A stretch of DNA of 64,000 nucleotides from CBDDIP01 sp965229005. Lineage in GTDB: Bacteria > Actinomycetota > Acidimicrobiia > Acidimicrobiales > Ilumatobacteraceae. The stretch lies in contig CBDDIP010000001.1 of NCBI GenBank assembly GCA_965229005.1, positions 806,001-870,000 on the forward strand, given 5' to 3'. Each line of letters starts with the position of its first letter. Within the stretch, counting starts at the first letter, position 1. The notes beneath the pieces were generated by a model, which saw only the letters and a program-made list of their open reading frames with translations, made no database searches and was not told the origin of the DNA. Position numbers and translations under genes: made by a program. Below, piece by piece: positions 18,001 to 25,824 of this stretch.

Positions 18001-18147
18001 TCGGACGCAACAGCTGTGGAGGTGTCCGAGTCCGTCATCCGCCTGGTGCACGTCGAGGGCCCGGCGCCATGGGCCGTCACCGGCACGTGGATCCAGGGCT
18101 CGGGCGAACCGATGCCCGACTGGGCATCCAAGGTCTGGGCAGGTTGA
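15001..18147 (+). CDS. TIR domain - transmembrane - beta-propeller protein
   Basis: 1048 residues. Residues 8-150 are a TIR domain: YDAFISYNHGAD (box 1), RVFRDESNL, and YLVFLASPGAARSEKVGEELEHWI, where Glu90 lines up with the catalytic Glu of TIR NADases (the preceding Trp is Lys). One transmembrane helix spans about 205-225, followed by a charged coil (228-250) and the helical lead-in often seen before WD40 propellers (SLASKATF...LLTAVAAD). WD-like repeats start at 300 (GHSGAVIDLQ...VRIWSASDG). A Thr/Ser/Asp-rich linker lies near 920-960, then a small C-terminal domain. No nSTAND ATPase is present. It would place TIR inside and the propeller outside, or both inside with a re-entrant helix; topology needs testing. 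Confidence 0.85.
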   Translation: MASTTPDRYDAFISYNHGADIALAPHIKRTLEQLGKSWRARRALRVFRDESNLGYGANLSTELRKKLDESDYLVFLASPGAARSEKVGEELEHWIATNRSEHLLIVVTDGTAEWDDHAADFAWSSPDKVTAVPPMLRGAFTESPLSANLSWIKADKVDLSTLGPQHPKFRSEIARVAARIHGKDPEDVVSEDLRQHARATAIRRTAVVVLALLTATAVALGSVATASRRTAIQQRDRAEQENRRNLAQSLASKATFATDELPDLRLLTAVAADRIDSTPATQGALLRTMLDLPDTNLLLPGHSGAVIDLQIAGDGSRLATVDAAGAVRIWSASDGKLLGGPLAVEATEVLISETGEVVVSVDRAGLIRWFDGEDGREQRQDEPPEGASFGFGCDAWGCARPLAGISPDGSTVALAANLGDGRHVVRFTGDGSEPVEVELNDQVTGLLWHSSGRLFVSDLTGIQEWDGADGPTTGRYGYVFSAGAGMLPGGAAFVDGGSLNSVLDGPVLAIVTGGVAGDPSVVDFLEITDDGQWRSNGGLTADAFGESSIGAIAALDAGVVVVGTDPQLGGDAVPQAIVLEADNDRTLLGRWNLPSGAITRIAVSPTGAIAIAGLDPIVRINGIGQGIAEATTTEIGDAPFVFDPGTVGEALPAVVDGADLIVGIGDSTTGLAAGIYSDTEPEFLSPNDVRSGAIRIVDEEGADVTPDALSYLEATGVAFDADHEHLLIATASGRIDRYRITDGEIVDGGKVLEAPISSVASSPDGRFLVAVTPTEIALVDPTTFVVIKTLVASTASLAEARSLYVVPDVRPVQGGFDDDGDFWFGWSSSAAELMGVLEPSAENGPFGNDELLVDPWLPGSGPGGVGRDSSIHLQLADLAGRACSIANRELTGAEWQQLAGTAKRVELCPDRPEPVTVAERLERQPSDDRDETTTAPSGTDPTVDGDRPSTSATPVDAFEAFLRGEGALSDNDYTGECTDVDEAGLPPTGTSCLIVLSLGESDATAVEVSESVIRLVHVEGPAPWAVTGTWIQGSGEPMPDWASKVWAG

Positions 18148-18148
18148 A

Positions 18149-18168
18149 CCGCGCCTGAGGGGCGCGAC
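18149..18168. terminator. short GC hairpin between convergent genes
   Basis: GCGCC-TGAGG-GGCGC lies in the 22-bp gap between the TIR gene stop (18147) and the convergent SCO6745-family gene stop (18170). It has no T run, so it is a weak candidate for a two-way terminator. Confidence 0.35.
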
Positions 18169-18169
18169 G

Positions 18170-18994
18170 TCAGCCGAAGTCCTGCGCGGCGAGCAGCAGC
18201 TCGGCGAGCGGTTCGAGGAGCTCCATCAGCTCGTCGAGCTCACCCGGCTCGAGGCACTCGTAGGGCTTCGCGGCAAGGTCATCGGTGAGCGACTCGACGC
18301 GTTGCTTGACGGCGTGGCCCTGTTCGCTCAGCCAACCGTCGTCGCCGATCAGGCCGCGATCGCGCATGCCGTCGATCACTGCTGTGAGCTGCGGAGCCGG
18401 CAGGTGGTGGATGCGTCCGAACTTCTCGGCCGGCATGTCCATGTCGAGAGCGAGGAGCACGTGCGCCTCGAGGCGACCGACGCCCTCGACCATCAGCGCT
18501 GCGATGTGCCCGTCACCGCGGTGCTCGCGCAGCAACGACGCGGCATGGAAGCACCGAGCGACCACCTCGTCGGGGATCGGCAGCGCGCGCAACGCGGCGT
18601 ACATGGGCCGCCCCTCGACCGGCGCGCTGACCGCCGCTGTGAGCAGCAGCTCGGTGGCCCGGGCGAAGGACGGAGCCTCGACGTGACCACCGAGGATCCG
18701 CCGCAGCGCGTTCACGCAACCCGTCTGACGAGCGGCGATCGCCGCCTCGGGCGTGGTGGTGCTCCACACCTTGGGGATGTGCCGGGCGACCTCGCCCGGG
18801 GCGAAGTTGTAGAACAGCGCGTCGGCCACCTCCGCCGGGACGATGCCCAGCGGCGCGGCCCGTCCGGCGAAGTAGATGTCCCAGTAGTTGGTGAACCCGA
18901 GCGCGAACATCGTCTCGTTGGGTTCGTCTGCCGAGTACGGGATGACGCCGATCGGCTCGACGAGCTCGAACATCCGGCGGGCAACGGGGTTCAT
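18170..18994 (-). CDS. SCO6745 family protein
   Basis: 274 residues. The pattern YWDIYFAGRAAPLG..PAEVADALFYNFAPGEV...PKVWSTTTP..AIAARQTGCVNALRR...GRPMYAALRALPIP..VVARCFHAASLLREHRGDGHIAAL is the SCO6745-type actinobacterial family, followed by a winged-helix-like region (LTAVIDGMRDRGLIGDDGWLSEQG). Function unknown. Its ATG overlaps the stop of the upstream DUF664 gene by 4 bp. A paralogue lies at 57368-58264. Confidence 0.83.
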   Translation of the reverse strand: MNPVARRMFELVEPIGVIPYSADEPNETMFALGFTNYWDIYFAGRAAPLGIVPAEVADALFYNFAPGEVARHIPKVWSTTTPEAAIAARQTGCVNALRRILGGHVEAPSFARATELLLTAAVSAPVEGRPMYAALRALPIPDEVVARCFHAASLLREHRGDGHIAALMVEGVGRLEAHVLLALDMDMPAEKFGRIHHLPAPQLTAVIDGMRDRGLIGDDGWLSEQGHAVKQRVESLTDDLAAKPYECLEPGELDELMELLEPLAELLLAAQDFG

Positions 18995-19590
18995 CGCCGA
19001 GAACCTAACGTCGTCGAGTTGCTACGTCGGGCGGCCAAGGCGTCGCGGAGCAGGTCGAGGTGGCCGTTGTGATGGGCGGTCTCGTCGATCATGTGGACGA
19101 GGATCCAACGGAGGTTGACGGGCCCGCGACCGAAGGACGGGACGGCAGCGATCCGATCGAGCGAGTCGGACTGTGCGACCGCTGCGCGACTGCGGTCACA
19201 GGCAGACGCGTACAGGTCGACGATCGCGCCGACGGTGTCGCCGGGGACGAGCCGCATCGCGTGATCGGGGTCGTCGCGGTCGGGCTGATCCCATGGCTCC
19301 GGCATCTCAAGCCCGAGCAGCCGGCCTCCGAACCACCGATCCTCTGCCCACGCGAGGTGCCGCACGATCCCCGCGATCGTCAGATCGCTCGCCGGGAGGA
19401 GCCGAGCGGAGGCGTGTGCCCACGTGACATCGACCAGCGCGGCAGCGGCGATCGCCCGTTGCTCATCGAGTCGCTGCACGAGAGCGACGCGCTCGTTCGC
19501 CGGCTGGAGATCGGGACGTGCAGGCTGCAGACCGGCCACGTCGATCCACGCTAGGCCGAGCGTCGACGGCGATCGGCGCGTGTGCAACAC
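18991..19590 (-). CDS. DinB/DUF664 family (mycothiol-dependent-like) protein
   Basis: 199 residues with the four-helix DinB fold signs: LTIAGIVRHLAWAEDRWFGGRLLG, and a C-terminal HMIDETAHHNGHLDLLRD giving the clustered His metal ligands. Such proteins include thiol transferases; the substrate is unknown. It is not related to the polymerase also called DinB. The annotated N-terminus is uncertain: a GTG at 19539 fits the family length better. Stop/start overlap (ATGA) with the downstream SCO6745 gene makes an operon. Confidence 0.8.
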   Translation of the reverse strand: MLHTRRSPSTLGLAWIDVAGLQPARPDLQPANERVALVQRLDEQRAIAAAALVDVTWAHASARLLPASDLTIAGIVRHLAWAEDRWFGGRLLGLEMPEPWDQPDRDDPDHAMRLVPGDTVGAIVDLYASACDRSRAAVAQSDSLDRIAAVPSFGRGPVNLRWILVHMIDETAHHNGHLDLLRDALAARRSNSTTLGSRR

Positions 19591-19629
19591 TCCGCGTCAC
19601 CCACAGCCGGATCGAGGAGGCGTTCGAGG

Positions 19630-20489
19630 GTGAAGATCCACCTCGTCGACGGAACCTTCGAGCTGTTCCGCTGCTTCCACGGCGCCCCACGCGCTCGCAA
19701 CCCAGCGGGCAACGAGATCGGCGCGGCACGTGGACTGATCGCCACGCTGGTGTCCCTGCTCAACGAGCCGGCGACCACGCACGTCGCGGTGGCGTCGACT
19801 CGGTCGTCTCGCCACCGACCACGGGCCGCACCGATGCGGAGTCGTTGATCGCTGCGCAGGTCTCGATCGCCGCGGAGATCGTGCGAGCCCTCGGTCTGAC
19901 GCTGTGGCCGTCCGGTCGCTACCAGGCCGACGAGATCATCGCCACGGGTGCCGCCCGCTTCGCCGAGGATGACGGCGTCGAGCAGGTCGTCATCTGCTCG
20001 ACCGACAACGACTTCAACCAGCTGGTGCGCGGCGATCGCATCGTGGTGCTCGACCGCATCCGCAGGGTCGTCACCGACGAGACTGCCGTGCGCGCTCGGT
20101 ACGGCGTGGCCCCGCAGCAGCTGCCGGATCTCTTCGCGCTGATCGGCGACCGCAGCGACGGCCTACCGGGCGTGCCGGGGTGGGGAACCAAGTCGGCAGC
20201 GGCGCTGCTGAACCGCTACGGCACGGTGGATGGGATCCCGCTCGACGAGACCCAATGGGACGTGACCGGCGTTCGGAACATCGGTCGCCTCGGTGCTGCG
20301 TTGCGCGAGCGCCACGCCGAGGCGCTGCTCTGTCGAGACCTGTCAGAGCTGCGCACCGATCTGCCGCTCCGCCACCGCGTCGCCGACCTCGAGTGGCGTG
20401 GCGCGCGACGCGATCGCATCGAGGCGCTCTGCGCGGTGCTCGACGACGACAGCGCTGCCGCCCGCATCACGCGCTGGCAGCAGTCGTGA
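19630..20489 (+). pseudogene. 5'-3' exonuclease family gene with one-base frameshift
   Basis: The first part (GTG 19630) reads VKIHLVDGTFELFRCFHGAP...LLNEPATTHVAVA, the start of a PIN/5'-3' exonuclease. After 19794 this frame breaks down, while the next frame continues perfectly with DSVVSPPTTGRTDAESLIAAQ...RYQADEIIATGA...VVICSTDNDFNQLVRGDRIVVLDR...LIGDRSDGLPGVPGWGTKSAAALL to 20489. Restoring one T between 19794 and 19795 rejoins the frames as HVAVAFDSVV. The nuclease acidic residues and the H3TH GVPGWGTKSA are all present in the two halves. Either a recent mutation or a sequencing error. Confidence 0.85.
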
Positions 20490-20531
20490 CTCGTTGACGG
20501 ATCCGCGACGATCGGGCAGAGTCGACCATCG

Positions 20532-21062
20532 ATGGGAACGCCGAACATCGCCATCGTCCTCGCGACCGCCGACCAGCTGCGCGCCTTCACGAGGTCACCG
20601 GCAGAGCTGGCTGAGATCCTCGGACTCTCGATCCCGGACGGCTGGCCCGAGTTCCCGGAAGCCATCGAGTTCACCCTCGCCCAGCTCGAGGCTCGGACCG
20701 CACCGTCGATCTGGTCGATGCACTTCTTCGTCGACTCCGACGCCCGACAGTTGGTCGGCTCCGGCGGGTATGCGTTCGAGCCGGCCGACCGCGTCACCGA
20801 GATCGGCTACGAGGTCGCGCCGGAGCACCGAGGGCGAGGCGTCGCCACAGCGGCGGCGACGCTCCTGGTCGAGCAGGCGTTCGACAGCGGCGAGGTCGAT
20901 GCCGTCCTCGCTCACACCCTTGCCGAGGAGAACCCGTCCACCGGCGTGCTGCAACGCCTCGGATTCGTCAAGGTCGCAGAGCTTGCCGACCCCGAGGTCG
21001 GAGTGACGTGGGAGTGGCGCCTCGACCGGAAGGGCGAGAGCGCGGCTGGGAAGGCTGGTTAG
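20532..21062 (+). CDS. GNAT acetyltransferase
   Basis: 176 residues of RimJ/RimL type. The acetyl-CoA site is EIGYEVAPEHRGRGVATAAATLLVEQAF (V-x-P-x-x-RGxGxA), with the usual NPSTGVLQRLGF end strand. Begins MGTPNIAIVLATADQLRAF. Substrate unknown. It is 9 bp before the next small gene. Confidence 0.88.
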   Translation: MGTPNIAIVLATADQLRAFTRSPAELAEILGLSIPDGWPEFPEAIEFTLAQLEARTAPSIWSMHFFVDSDARQLVGSGGYAFEPADRVTEIGYEVAPEHRGRGVATAAATLLVEQAFDSGEVDAVLAHTLAEENPSTGVLQRLGFVKVAELADPEVGVTWEWRLDRKGESAAGKAG

Positions 21063-21071
21063 GTTGTGCCC

Positions 21072-21440
21072 ATGAAGCTCCTCGCTCGTCGGCGTTGGCC
21101 ACTCGTCGAGGGCAAGGTGATCGACAAGCGGCACATCAAGAAGTTCCTGGCGAAGTTCGACTCGTCGAGCGTGATGGTGTCCGTCGACGAGTACCTGGTC
21201 GAGTTCCCGGGCCCCGATGGCAAGCCGGCGCGAGTGGCGATCAAGGCCCAATCGGTGCGTCTTCCGGTGAAGGGCGTCCACGTCGGCGCAACGGTCCCGC
21301 TGCACGTGAACAAGACGGGCACCAAGGCCGTCTTCGGCCGCTTCGAGCCCGTCGTCAGCCGAGCGACGAAGCGGCAACGCGAGAAGGAACGTCGCGAGAA
21401 GGACGAGCAGCGCTTCAAGGAGAAGCTCGGGAAGTCCTGA
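21072..21440 (+). CDS. small basic hypothetical protein
   Basis: 122 residues from ATG 21072 (an in-frame GTG at 21066 adds two). Beginning MKLLARRRWPLVEGKVIDKRHIKKFLAKF, a beta-rich middle, and a strongly basic helical tail (RATKRQREKERREKDEQRF). No membrane segment. Family not recognised. Follows the GNAT gene by 9 bp, so probably one transcript. Confidence 0.7.
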   Translation: MKLLARRRWPLVEGKVIDKRHIKKFLAKFDSSSVMVSVDEYLVEFPGPDGKPARVAIKAQSVRLPVKGVHVGATVPLHVNKTGTKAVFGRFEPVVSRATKRQREKERREKDEQRFKEKLGKS

Positions 21441-21449
21441 ACGTGAGCG

Positions 21450-21851
21450 TCAGGAGCGTTCGAGGTGCGACCGGAGCGTGTCGAGGTCCGTGCGCACAGC
21501 AGCGACGTCGGCGGCGAAGTCCTCGTCGCTCATTCCCCGCTGACGTCGAACGCTGAACACGACATCGCATCCGTCCGCGTTCGGGATCACCCGCATCGGG
21601 TTGTGGACCGTTGTGCCGTCCGGAAGCGTCACCGCGTGATCGGTGATGCCGAAGTCGTTCGCCGGTGCGAACTCGACCACCACCCGCCCGAGCGGAGAGT
21701 CGACCACCCACTGGTCGTCGACGCGTTCGACGGGCGCATGAGCGAGACCCGCCGCCCACTCCAACAGGTGGGTCGGGTCCGAGATGTACTCGTAGACACA
21801 TCTCGCCGATCGATCGATCGTCGTCGCCACGTGAACCGTCTCCTGAACCAT
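21450..21851 (-). CDS. SRPBCC (START-like) family protein
   Basis: 133 residues with the SRPBCC opening VHVATTIDRSARCVYEYISDPTHLLEWAAGL and the final amphipathic helix DFAADVAAVRTDLDTLRSHLE. These proteins bind hydrophobic ligands or act as cyclases; role unknown. Convergent with the small basic gene, 9 bp apart. Confidence 0.82.
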   Translation of the reverse strand: MVQETVHVATTIDRSARCVYEYISDPTHLLEWAAGLAHAPVERVDDQWVVDSPLGRVVVEFAPANDFGITDHAVTLPDGTTVHNPMRVIPNADGCDVVFSVRRQRGMSDEDFAADVAAVRTDLDTLRSHLERS

Positions 21852-21898
21852 GTGGATACGAATTCCCCGGGACGATCGACGTCAAACGCCGGACCGGT

Positions 21899-22474
21899 TC
21901 AGGCGGGTCGGACGACGCGACGCATGACGGTGTTCTTCAGGCCCTTGGCGCGCACGAACTCGAAGCCTGCCTCTTCGTACATCGCGCGCGTGCCGTTGTA
22001 GACGAACGAGTTGTTCATCCGCTTCTCGCCGATCTCGTGCGGATACCCCTCGACGATCCCGCCACCCTGCGCGGCGATCTGATCGAGCGCACCGTTGAGC
22101 GCCAACTTGGCGAAGCCGTGCTTGCGGTAGCGCTTGTCGACGAAGATGCACGTGATGCGGTAGTCGGGCGTGATGTCGGCCTCGGCGAGGTACTGCTTGC
22201 TGTGGTGGATGTTCGGCAACTCGTCGGGGGTGCCGTATTCGGCCCACGCGACCGCCTCGTCAGCGACGATCACCAGGGCAGCATGAGCCACGCCGGCTTC
22301 GACCATCAGCTTTTTGAAGGCGCGGCTGCCCTCGTAGCCCGGCTGGCGGTCGGTGCAGTCGTGGAAGTACGTGCACCAGCACCCACCGAAGATCCCGTTG
22401 TGCCGCTCGACGAGACCGGCAAACGCGTCCCAGGTCTGCGCCGTCAACGGCTGGATCGAGTGCTCGGTCGCCAT
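21899..22474 (-). CDS. GNAT family acetyltransferase
   Basis: 191 residues. N-terminal GGCWCTYFHDC is typical of one GNAT subgroup; the acetyl-CoA segment is ITCIFVDKRYRKHGFAKLALNGAL and the end is FVYNGTRAMYEEAGFEFV. ATG 22474 chosen as the family-like start. Divergent from the AlkZ-like gene, with only 38 bp between the two chosen starts. Confidence 0.83.
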   Translation of the reverse strand: MATEHSIQPLTAQTWDAFAGLVERHNGIFGGCWCTYFHDCTDRQPGYEGSRAFKKLMVEAGVAHAALVIVADEAVAWAEYGTPDELPNIHHSKQYLAEADITPDYRITCIFVDKRYRKHGFAKLALNGALDQIAAQGGGIVEGYPHEIGEKRMNNSFVYNGTRAMYEEAGFEFVRAKGLKNTVMRRVVRPA

Positions 22475-22512
22475 GCGGCGATCGTATGGTCTCGAACGGG
22501 AAGGTGGTGGAG

Positions 22513-23628
22513 ATGAGTGCGACATCCGAGATCTCGCTCACGTGGGCGCAAGCGCTGGCGTGGCGAATGCAGCGGCACCTGCTCGATCCCGTCGGTTCGG
22601 CGAGCGCTGCGGACACGGTGCGGCGACTCGGAGCGGTGCTGTCGATGGACGAGTCGCTCGCCGAGCTCGCGGTGCTGAGCCGCAGTCGCAACGCGCGTCC
22701 TGGCGATCTGGCGAAGGCCGTGGCCGACGGGACGGTCGTCGAGTCGTTCCTGTTCCGCGGGGCAGTGCACTACCTCACGCCTGACGACGGCGCGATCTAC
22801 CTCGCGCTGCGTTCGGCGGGTCGGCAGTGGGAGACGCCGAGCTGGGTGGAGCACTACGGGCTCACCGCAGCGGCATGGCCGGACTTCCGAGCGGCCGTTC
22901 GTGAAGCGCTCGGTGACGCGGCGCTCACGGCCGCCGAGCTCGGTGAGGCGCTCGCAGCACACAGGGTGTACGAGCACCTGCGGCCGATCTTCGAGGCCGG
23001 CGCCATCACGCTGATCAAACCGCTCACTTGGCAGGGCGATGTCAGCCTGGGCCCGCGCCGCGACGGCCGCATCACGCTCCAGCGCCTCGATCGCAACCCG
23101 GCGTGGCGAGGCGTGCCGGACCTCGACGACGCCGGGCCGAGCGCTGTCACCGCCTACTTCCGGACCTATGGGCCGGCCACGGTCGATCACCTCCACTACT
23201 GGCTGGGCGAGGGATTGAGCGCCGGGCGCAAACGGATCAACGGCTGGTTCGACAGCCTCGCTGATCAGTTGGTCGCCGTCGACGTCGAGGGCACCATCGG
23301 CTACGTCCCCCGTGAAGAGGTCGACGCGTTGGCGTCGGCCGTTCCCTCCGACGAGGCGAGGTTGCTGCCGGGGCACGACCAGTGGGTGATGGGACCCGGC
23401 ACCAAAGATGCCCACGTGACCCCCAGAGCGCTGCGAGATGCCATGACGCACAAGGCCAACCCCGTGATCCAGGGTGGAGTCGTGCGCGGCACGTGGGTCC
23501 GACGGAAGCACGAGCTCGAGGTCACGTGGCTCGGAGACCAACCGCCAACCGAGTCGTCGATCGCAGGCGAGGTGGGACGCATGGGCAACGCGCTCGGCGA
23601 CGACCTTCAGCTGCGGCTGATCCGGTAG
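22513..23628 (+). CDS. winged-helix protein, AlkZ/YcaQ-like (HTH_42)
   Basis: 371 residues of the winged-helix family that contains the DNA glycosylases AlkZ and YcaQ. Recognisable parts: LTWAQALAWRMQRHLLDP, VVESFLFRGAVHYLTPDD, SAVTAYFRTYGPATVDHLHYWLG and the C-terminal LLPGHDQWVMGPG..HVTP. The catalytic QxQ (or QxD) motif expected around GAVQxQ is GAVLSMD here, so glycosylase activity is doubtful. ATG 22513 follows a GGAAGGTGGTGGAG ribosome site; an ATG at 22486 would add nine residues. Confidence 0.8.
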   Translation: MSATSEISLTWAQALAWRMQRHLLDPVGSASAADTVRRLGAVLSMDESLAELAVLSRSRNARPGDLAKAVADGTVVESFLFRGAVHYLTPDDGAIYLALRSAGRQWETPSWVEHYGLTAAAWPDFRAAVREALGDAALTAAELGEALAAHRVYEHLRPIFEAGAITLIKPLTWQGDVSLGPRRDGRITLQRLDRNPAWRGVPDLDDAGPSAVTAYFRTYGPATVDHLHYWLGEGLSAGRKRINGWFDSLADQLVAVDVEGTIGYVPREEVDALASAVPSDEARLLPGHDQWVMGPGTKDAHVTPRALRDAMTHKANPVIQGGVVRGTWVRRKHELEVTWLGDQPPTESSIAGEVGRMGNALGDDLQLRLIR

Positions 23629-23708
23629 CAACCCTGACCGACCACTTCAGCAGGTCATCGGCCATGTCGCTTGTCTGAACAACGTGCGTCGCGAGGTACT
23701 GATGGTCC

Positions 23709-24047
23709 GTGAACGTCACCACCGTCATGGCTCAGCTCATCGTCTCCGACCTCGATCGAGCGGTCGAGTTCTACTCCCGGCTCTTCGGACGTTGCCCGGA
23801 CGCGAACCCGATGGATCGTCTCCAGGAGTGGCACCTCGCCGGCGCGGGCGCGATCCAGGTGTACGAGGAGCCCGAACGTGCGGGTCGCTCGGGTGTGACG
23901 CTCGACGTGTCCGACCTCGACGCGGCGGTCGTCGCGCTCGACGCCGCCGGGATCGCCCACGAACCGCTGATGGACGCGACCTACGTACGAGTCGTGCAAC
24001 TCGCCGACCCGGATCAGAACCGCATCGTGCTCACCGGGGCAAAGTGA
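23709..24047 (+). CDS. VOC family protein
   Basis: 112 residues in one VOC unit of two beta-alpha-beta modules: MAQLIVSDLDRAVEFYSRLFGRCPD and VTLDVSDLDAAVVALDAAGI...VQLADPDQNRIVLTG. The first metal His is replaced by Gln (MAQL), so it may bind ligands without metal. Start is GTG 23709. Confidence 0.83.
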   Translation: MNVTTVMAQLIVSDLDRAVEFYSRLFGRCPDANPMDRLQEWHLAGAGAIQVYEEPERAGRSGVTLDVSDLDAAVVALDAAGIAHEPLMDATYVRVVQLADPDQNRIVLTGAK

Positions 24048-24107
24048 TCGGGCTCAGCTGCGTCGAAGCCTCCGTGCAGTGCGACACCCCTTTGCCACAG
24101 TTCGGAC

Positions 24108-24407
24108 ATGACCACCAATCCGACCAACTTCAACAACATCGTGCTCACCCGTCACAACCTGGACCGCTGGCTCAAGATGATGCAGGACCTCGCTGTCGTC
24201 AATCGGCGTCGGGGCGATCGGGACGCTGCGGAGCTCCTCGAACTCATGGCAGACAGTGTGAAGGCCTGCGCCCACGACGATTGGCATGATGCATCCGGCC
24301 GCAGCATCGAGAGTTACGACTTCCAGTGGCGGTTGACGCCATTGCCTGGCGGTCAGGTCGACTTCGAGGTCAGGCTCGTGCCTGAGCGCGCTGCCAACGC
24401 AGCATGA
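24108..24407 (+). CDS. hypothetical protein
   Basis: 99 residues, family not recognised. Mostly helical first half (HNLDRWLKMMQDLAVVNRRRGDRDAAELLELMADSVKAC) and a beta-like end with YDFQWRLTPLPGGQVDFEVRLV. No membrane segment or signal. The codon use is ordinary for the region. Confidence 0.6.
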   Translation: MTTNPTNFNNIVLTRHNLDRWLKMMQDLAVVNRRRGDRDAAELLELMADSVKACAHDDWHDASGRSIESYDFQWRLTPLPGGQVDFEVRLVPERAANAA

Positions 24408-24446
24408 TCCGGACCAACGTCGCGGAACGAGTCGTTCGACGACGGA

Positions 24447-25793
24447 TCAAGCCAGGAGGTCGACGGCGATGTCGCTCCAGAGCTGTTCCATCAGCGCGAG
24501 GGAGCGGACGTCGCATCGCTCGTTGGCGGCGTGGAACATGGCGACGTAGTCGTCGTAGGTCAGCTCGCTGGAGAACAGCCCGTAGCCGTACGACGTGGCC
24601 CCGGCGCGTCGATAGAAACGAGCATCCGTGCCGCCCGGCGTGATCGCGGGAACGCAGCGAGCGTCGGGGTACACCGACGCCGAGGCACGCTCGACCGACC
24701 TCCACAGCGGGGAGTCGATCGGCGACTCCGTGGCCGGCCACTCCTCGTGCAGGAAGTGGATGTCGACACTGGCGATGAGGTCGTCGCCGATCAGTTCGTG
24801 GAGCAGACGGCGGACGTCGTCTTCCGTCTGACCCGGGAGCGTGCGGATGTCGACTTCGAGCTCGACGCTGGCCGGGATGGTGTTGGTCTTGCCGTCGGCG
24901 CGCAGCACGTTCGGGGACATCGTGATGTGCGTGCACGCGTGGCAGTCCGCGGCGAACCCGCGCTCGGGGTGGTGCGCCGCCCAGTCGGCGATCGCTGCCG
25001 GGTCGAGCAGCACTCGCGTCAGCTCGTCGTCGAACTCCATCGCCGCCACGTAGCCGCGCCAGGTGTCGTGGATGACGGCCAGCGGTCGGTAGGCGGCGAT
25101 GCGACGAACGATCTCGCTCGCCTTGACGAGTGCGTTGTCGCCCATCAACGGCGTCGACCCGTGCGCGGCGCGGCCGTGCACCACCAGGCGAGTCCACGCC
25201 GCACCCTTCTCGGCCACCAGCACCGGCAGCTTCATGCCAGAGGGGGTGTGCAACGGCGTGCCACCACATTCGGTGAGGACGTAGTCGGCCATCACGTCCG
25301 CACGGTGGTGGTCGAGCAACCAGCCGGCACCGGCCGTGCCGCCAGCCTCCTCGTCGGCGACGGCAGCGAACACCACCGAGCCAGGGAGCGCCACCGAGCG
25401 CTTGGCCAGCTCCGCGAACGCCACTGCCATCGAGGCGGTGACGCACAACATGTCGATCGCTCCGCGGCCCCACACCCAGCCGTCGATGAGCTCGCCGCCG
25501 AACGGATCGTGCCGCCAATCGTCCGGGCTGACGGGCACGACATCGGTGTGCCCGAGCAGCAGCAGCGTCGGCGCCGTCGGGTCGGTGCCGGGGAGTCGTG
25601 CGATGAGCGACTGGCGATTGGCCAGCGGCCCGAAGGACTGCACGTCGACACCGGGCACGTCGACGACAGCACGCAACATCTCTGCCGCGCGGGTCTCGTC
25701 ACCGGAGTCGGGCTGCCCGGTGTTGACGCACTGCAGCCGGATCAGGTGCTGCAAGAGCTCAGTGGATGCGTTCGGAGCGGCCGCGACAGTCAT
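24447..25793 (-). CDS. M20 family metallopeptidase
   Basis: 448 residues with the M20 di-zinc site: LLLLGHTDVVPV (His and catalytic Asp), VWGRGAIDM (bridging Asp), AAVADEEAGG (catalytic Glu then metal Glu), TECGG and the last His in YDDYVAMFHAANE. The dimerisation domain (KGAAWTRLVVHGRAAHGSTP) is in place. Resembles carboxypeptidase/ArgE/succinyl-diaminopimelate desuccinylase relatives; substrate not readable. ATG 25793 is the family-like start. Confidence 0.9.
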   Translation of the reverse strand: MTVAAAPNASTELLQHLIRLQCVNTGQPDSGDETRAAEMLRAVVDVPGVDVQSFGPLANRQSLIARLPGTDPTAPTLLLLGHTDVVPVSPDDWRHDPFGGELIDGWVWGRGAIDMLCVTASMAVAFAELAKRSVALPGSVVFAAVADEEAGGTAGAGWLLDHHRADVMADYVLTECGGTPLHTPSGMKLPVLVAEKGAAWTRLVVHGRAAHGSTPLMGDNALVKASEIVRRIAAYRPLAVIHDTWRGYVAAMEFDDELTRVLLDPAAIADWAAHHPERGFAADCHACTHITMSPNVLRADGKTNTIPASVELEVDIRTLPGQTEDDVRRLLHELIGDDLIASVDIHFLHEEWPATESPIDSPLWRSVERASASVYPDARCVPAITPGGTDARFYRRAGATSYGYGLFSSELTYDDYVAMFHAANERCDVRSLALMEQLWSDIAVDLLA

Positions 25794-25824
25794 GCAGAGA
25801 TCATCGCGCCGCCGGACGACCAGG

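Noticed and set aside
18991..19590. DinB name considered as a second DNA polymerase
   Set aside because: It is the DUF664/DinB helical-bundle family, unrelated to polymerase IV.
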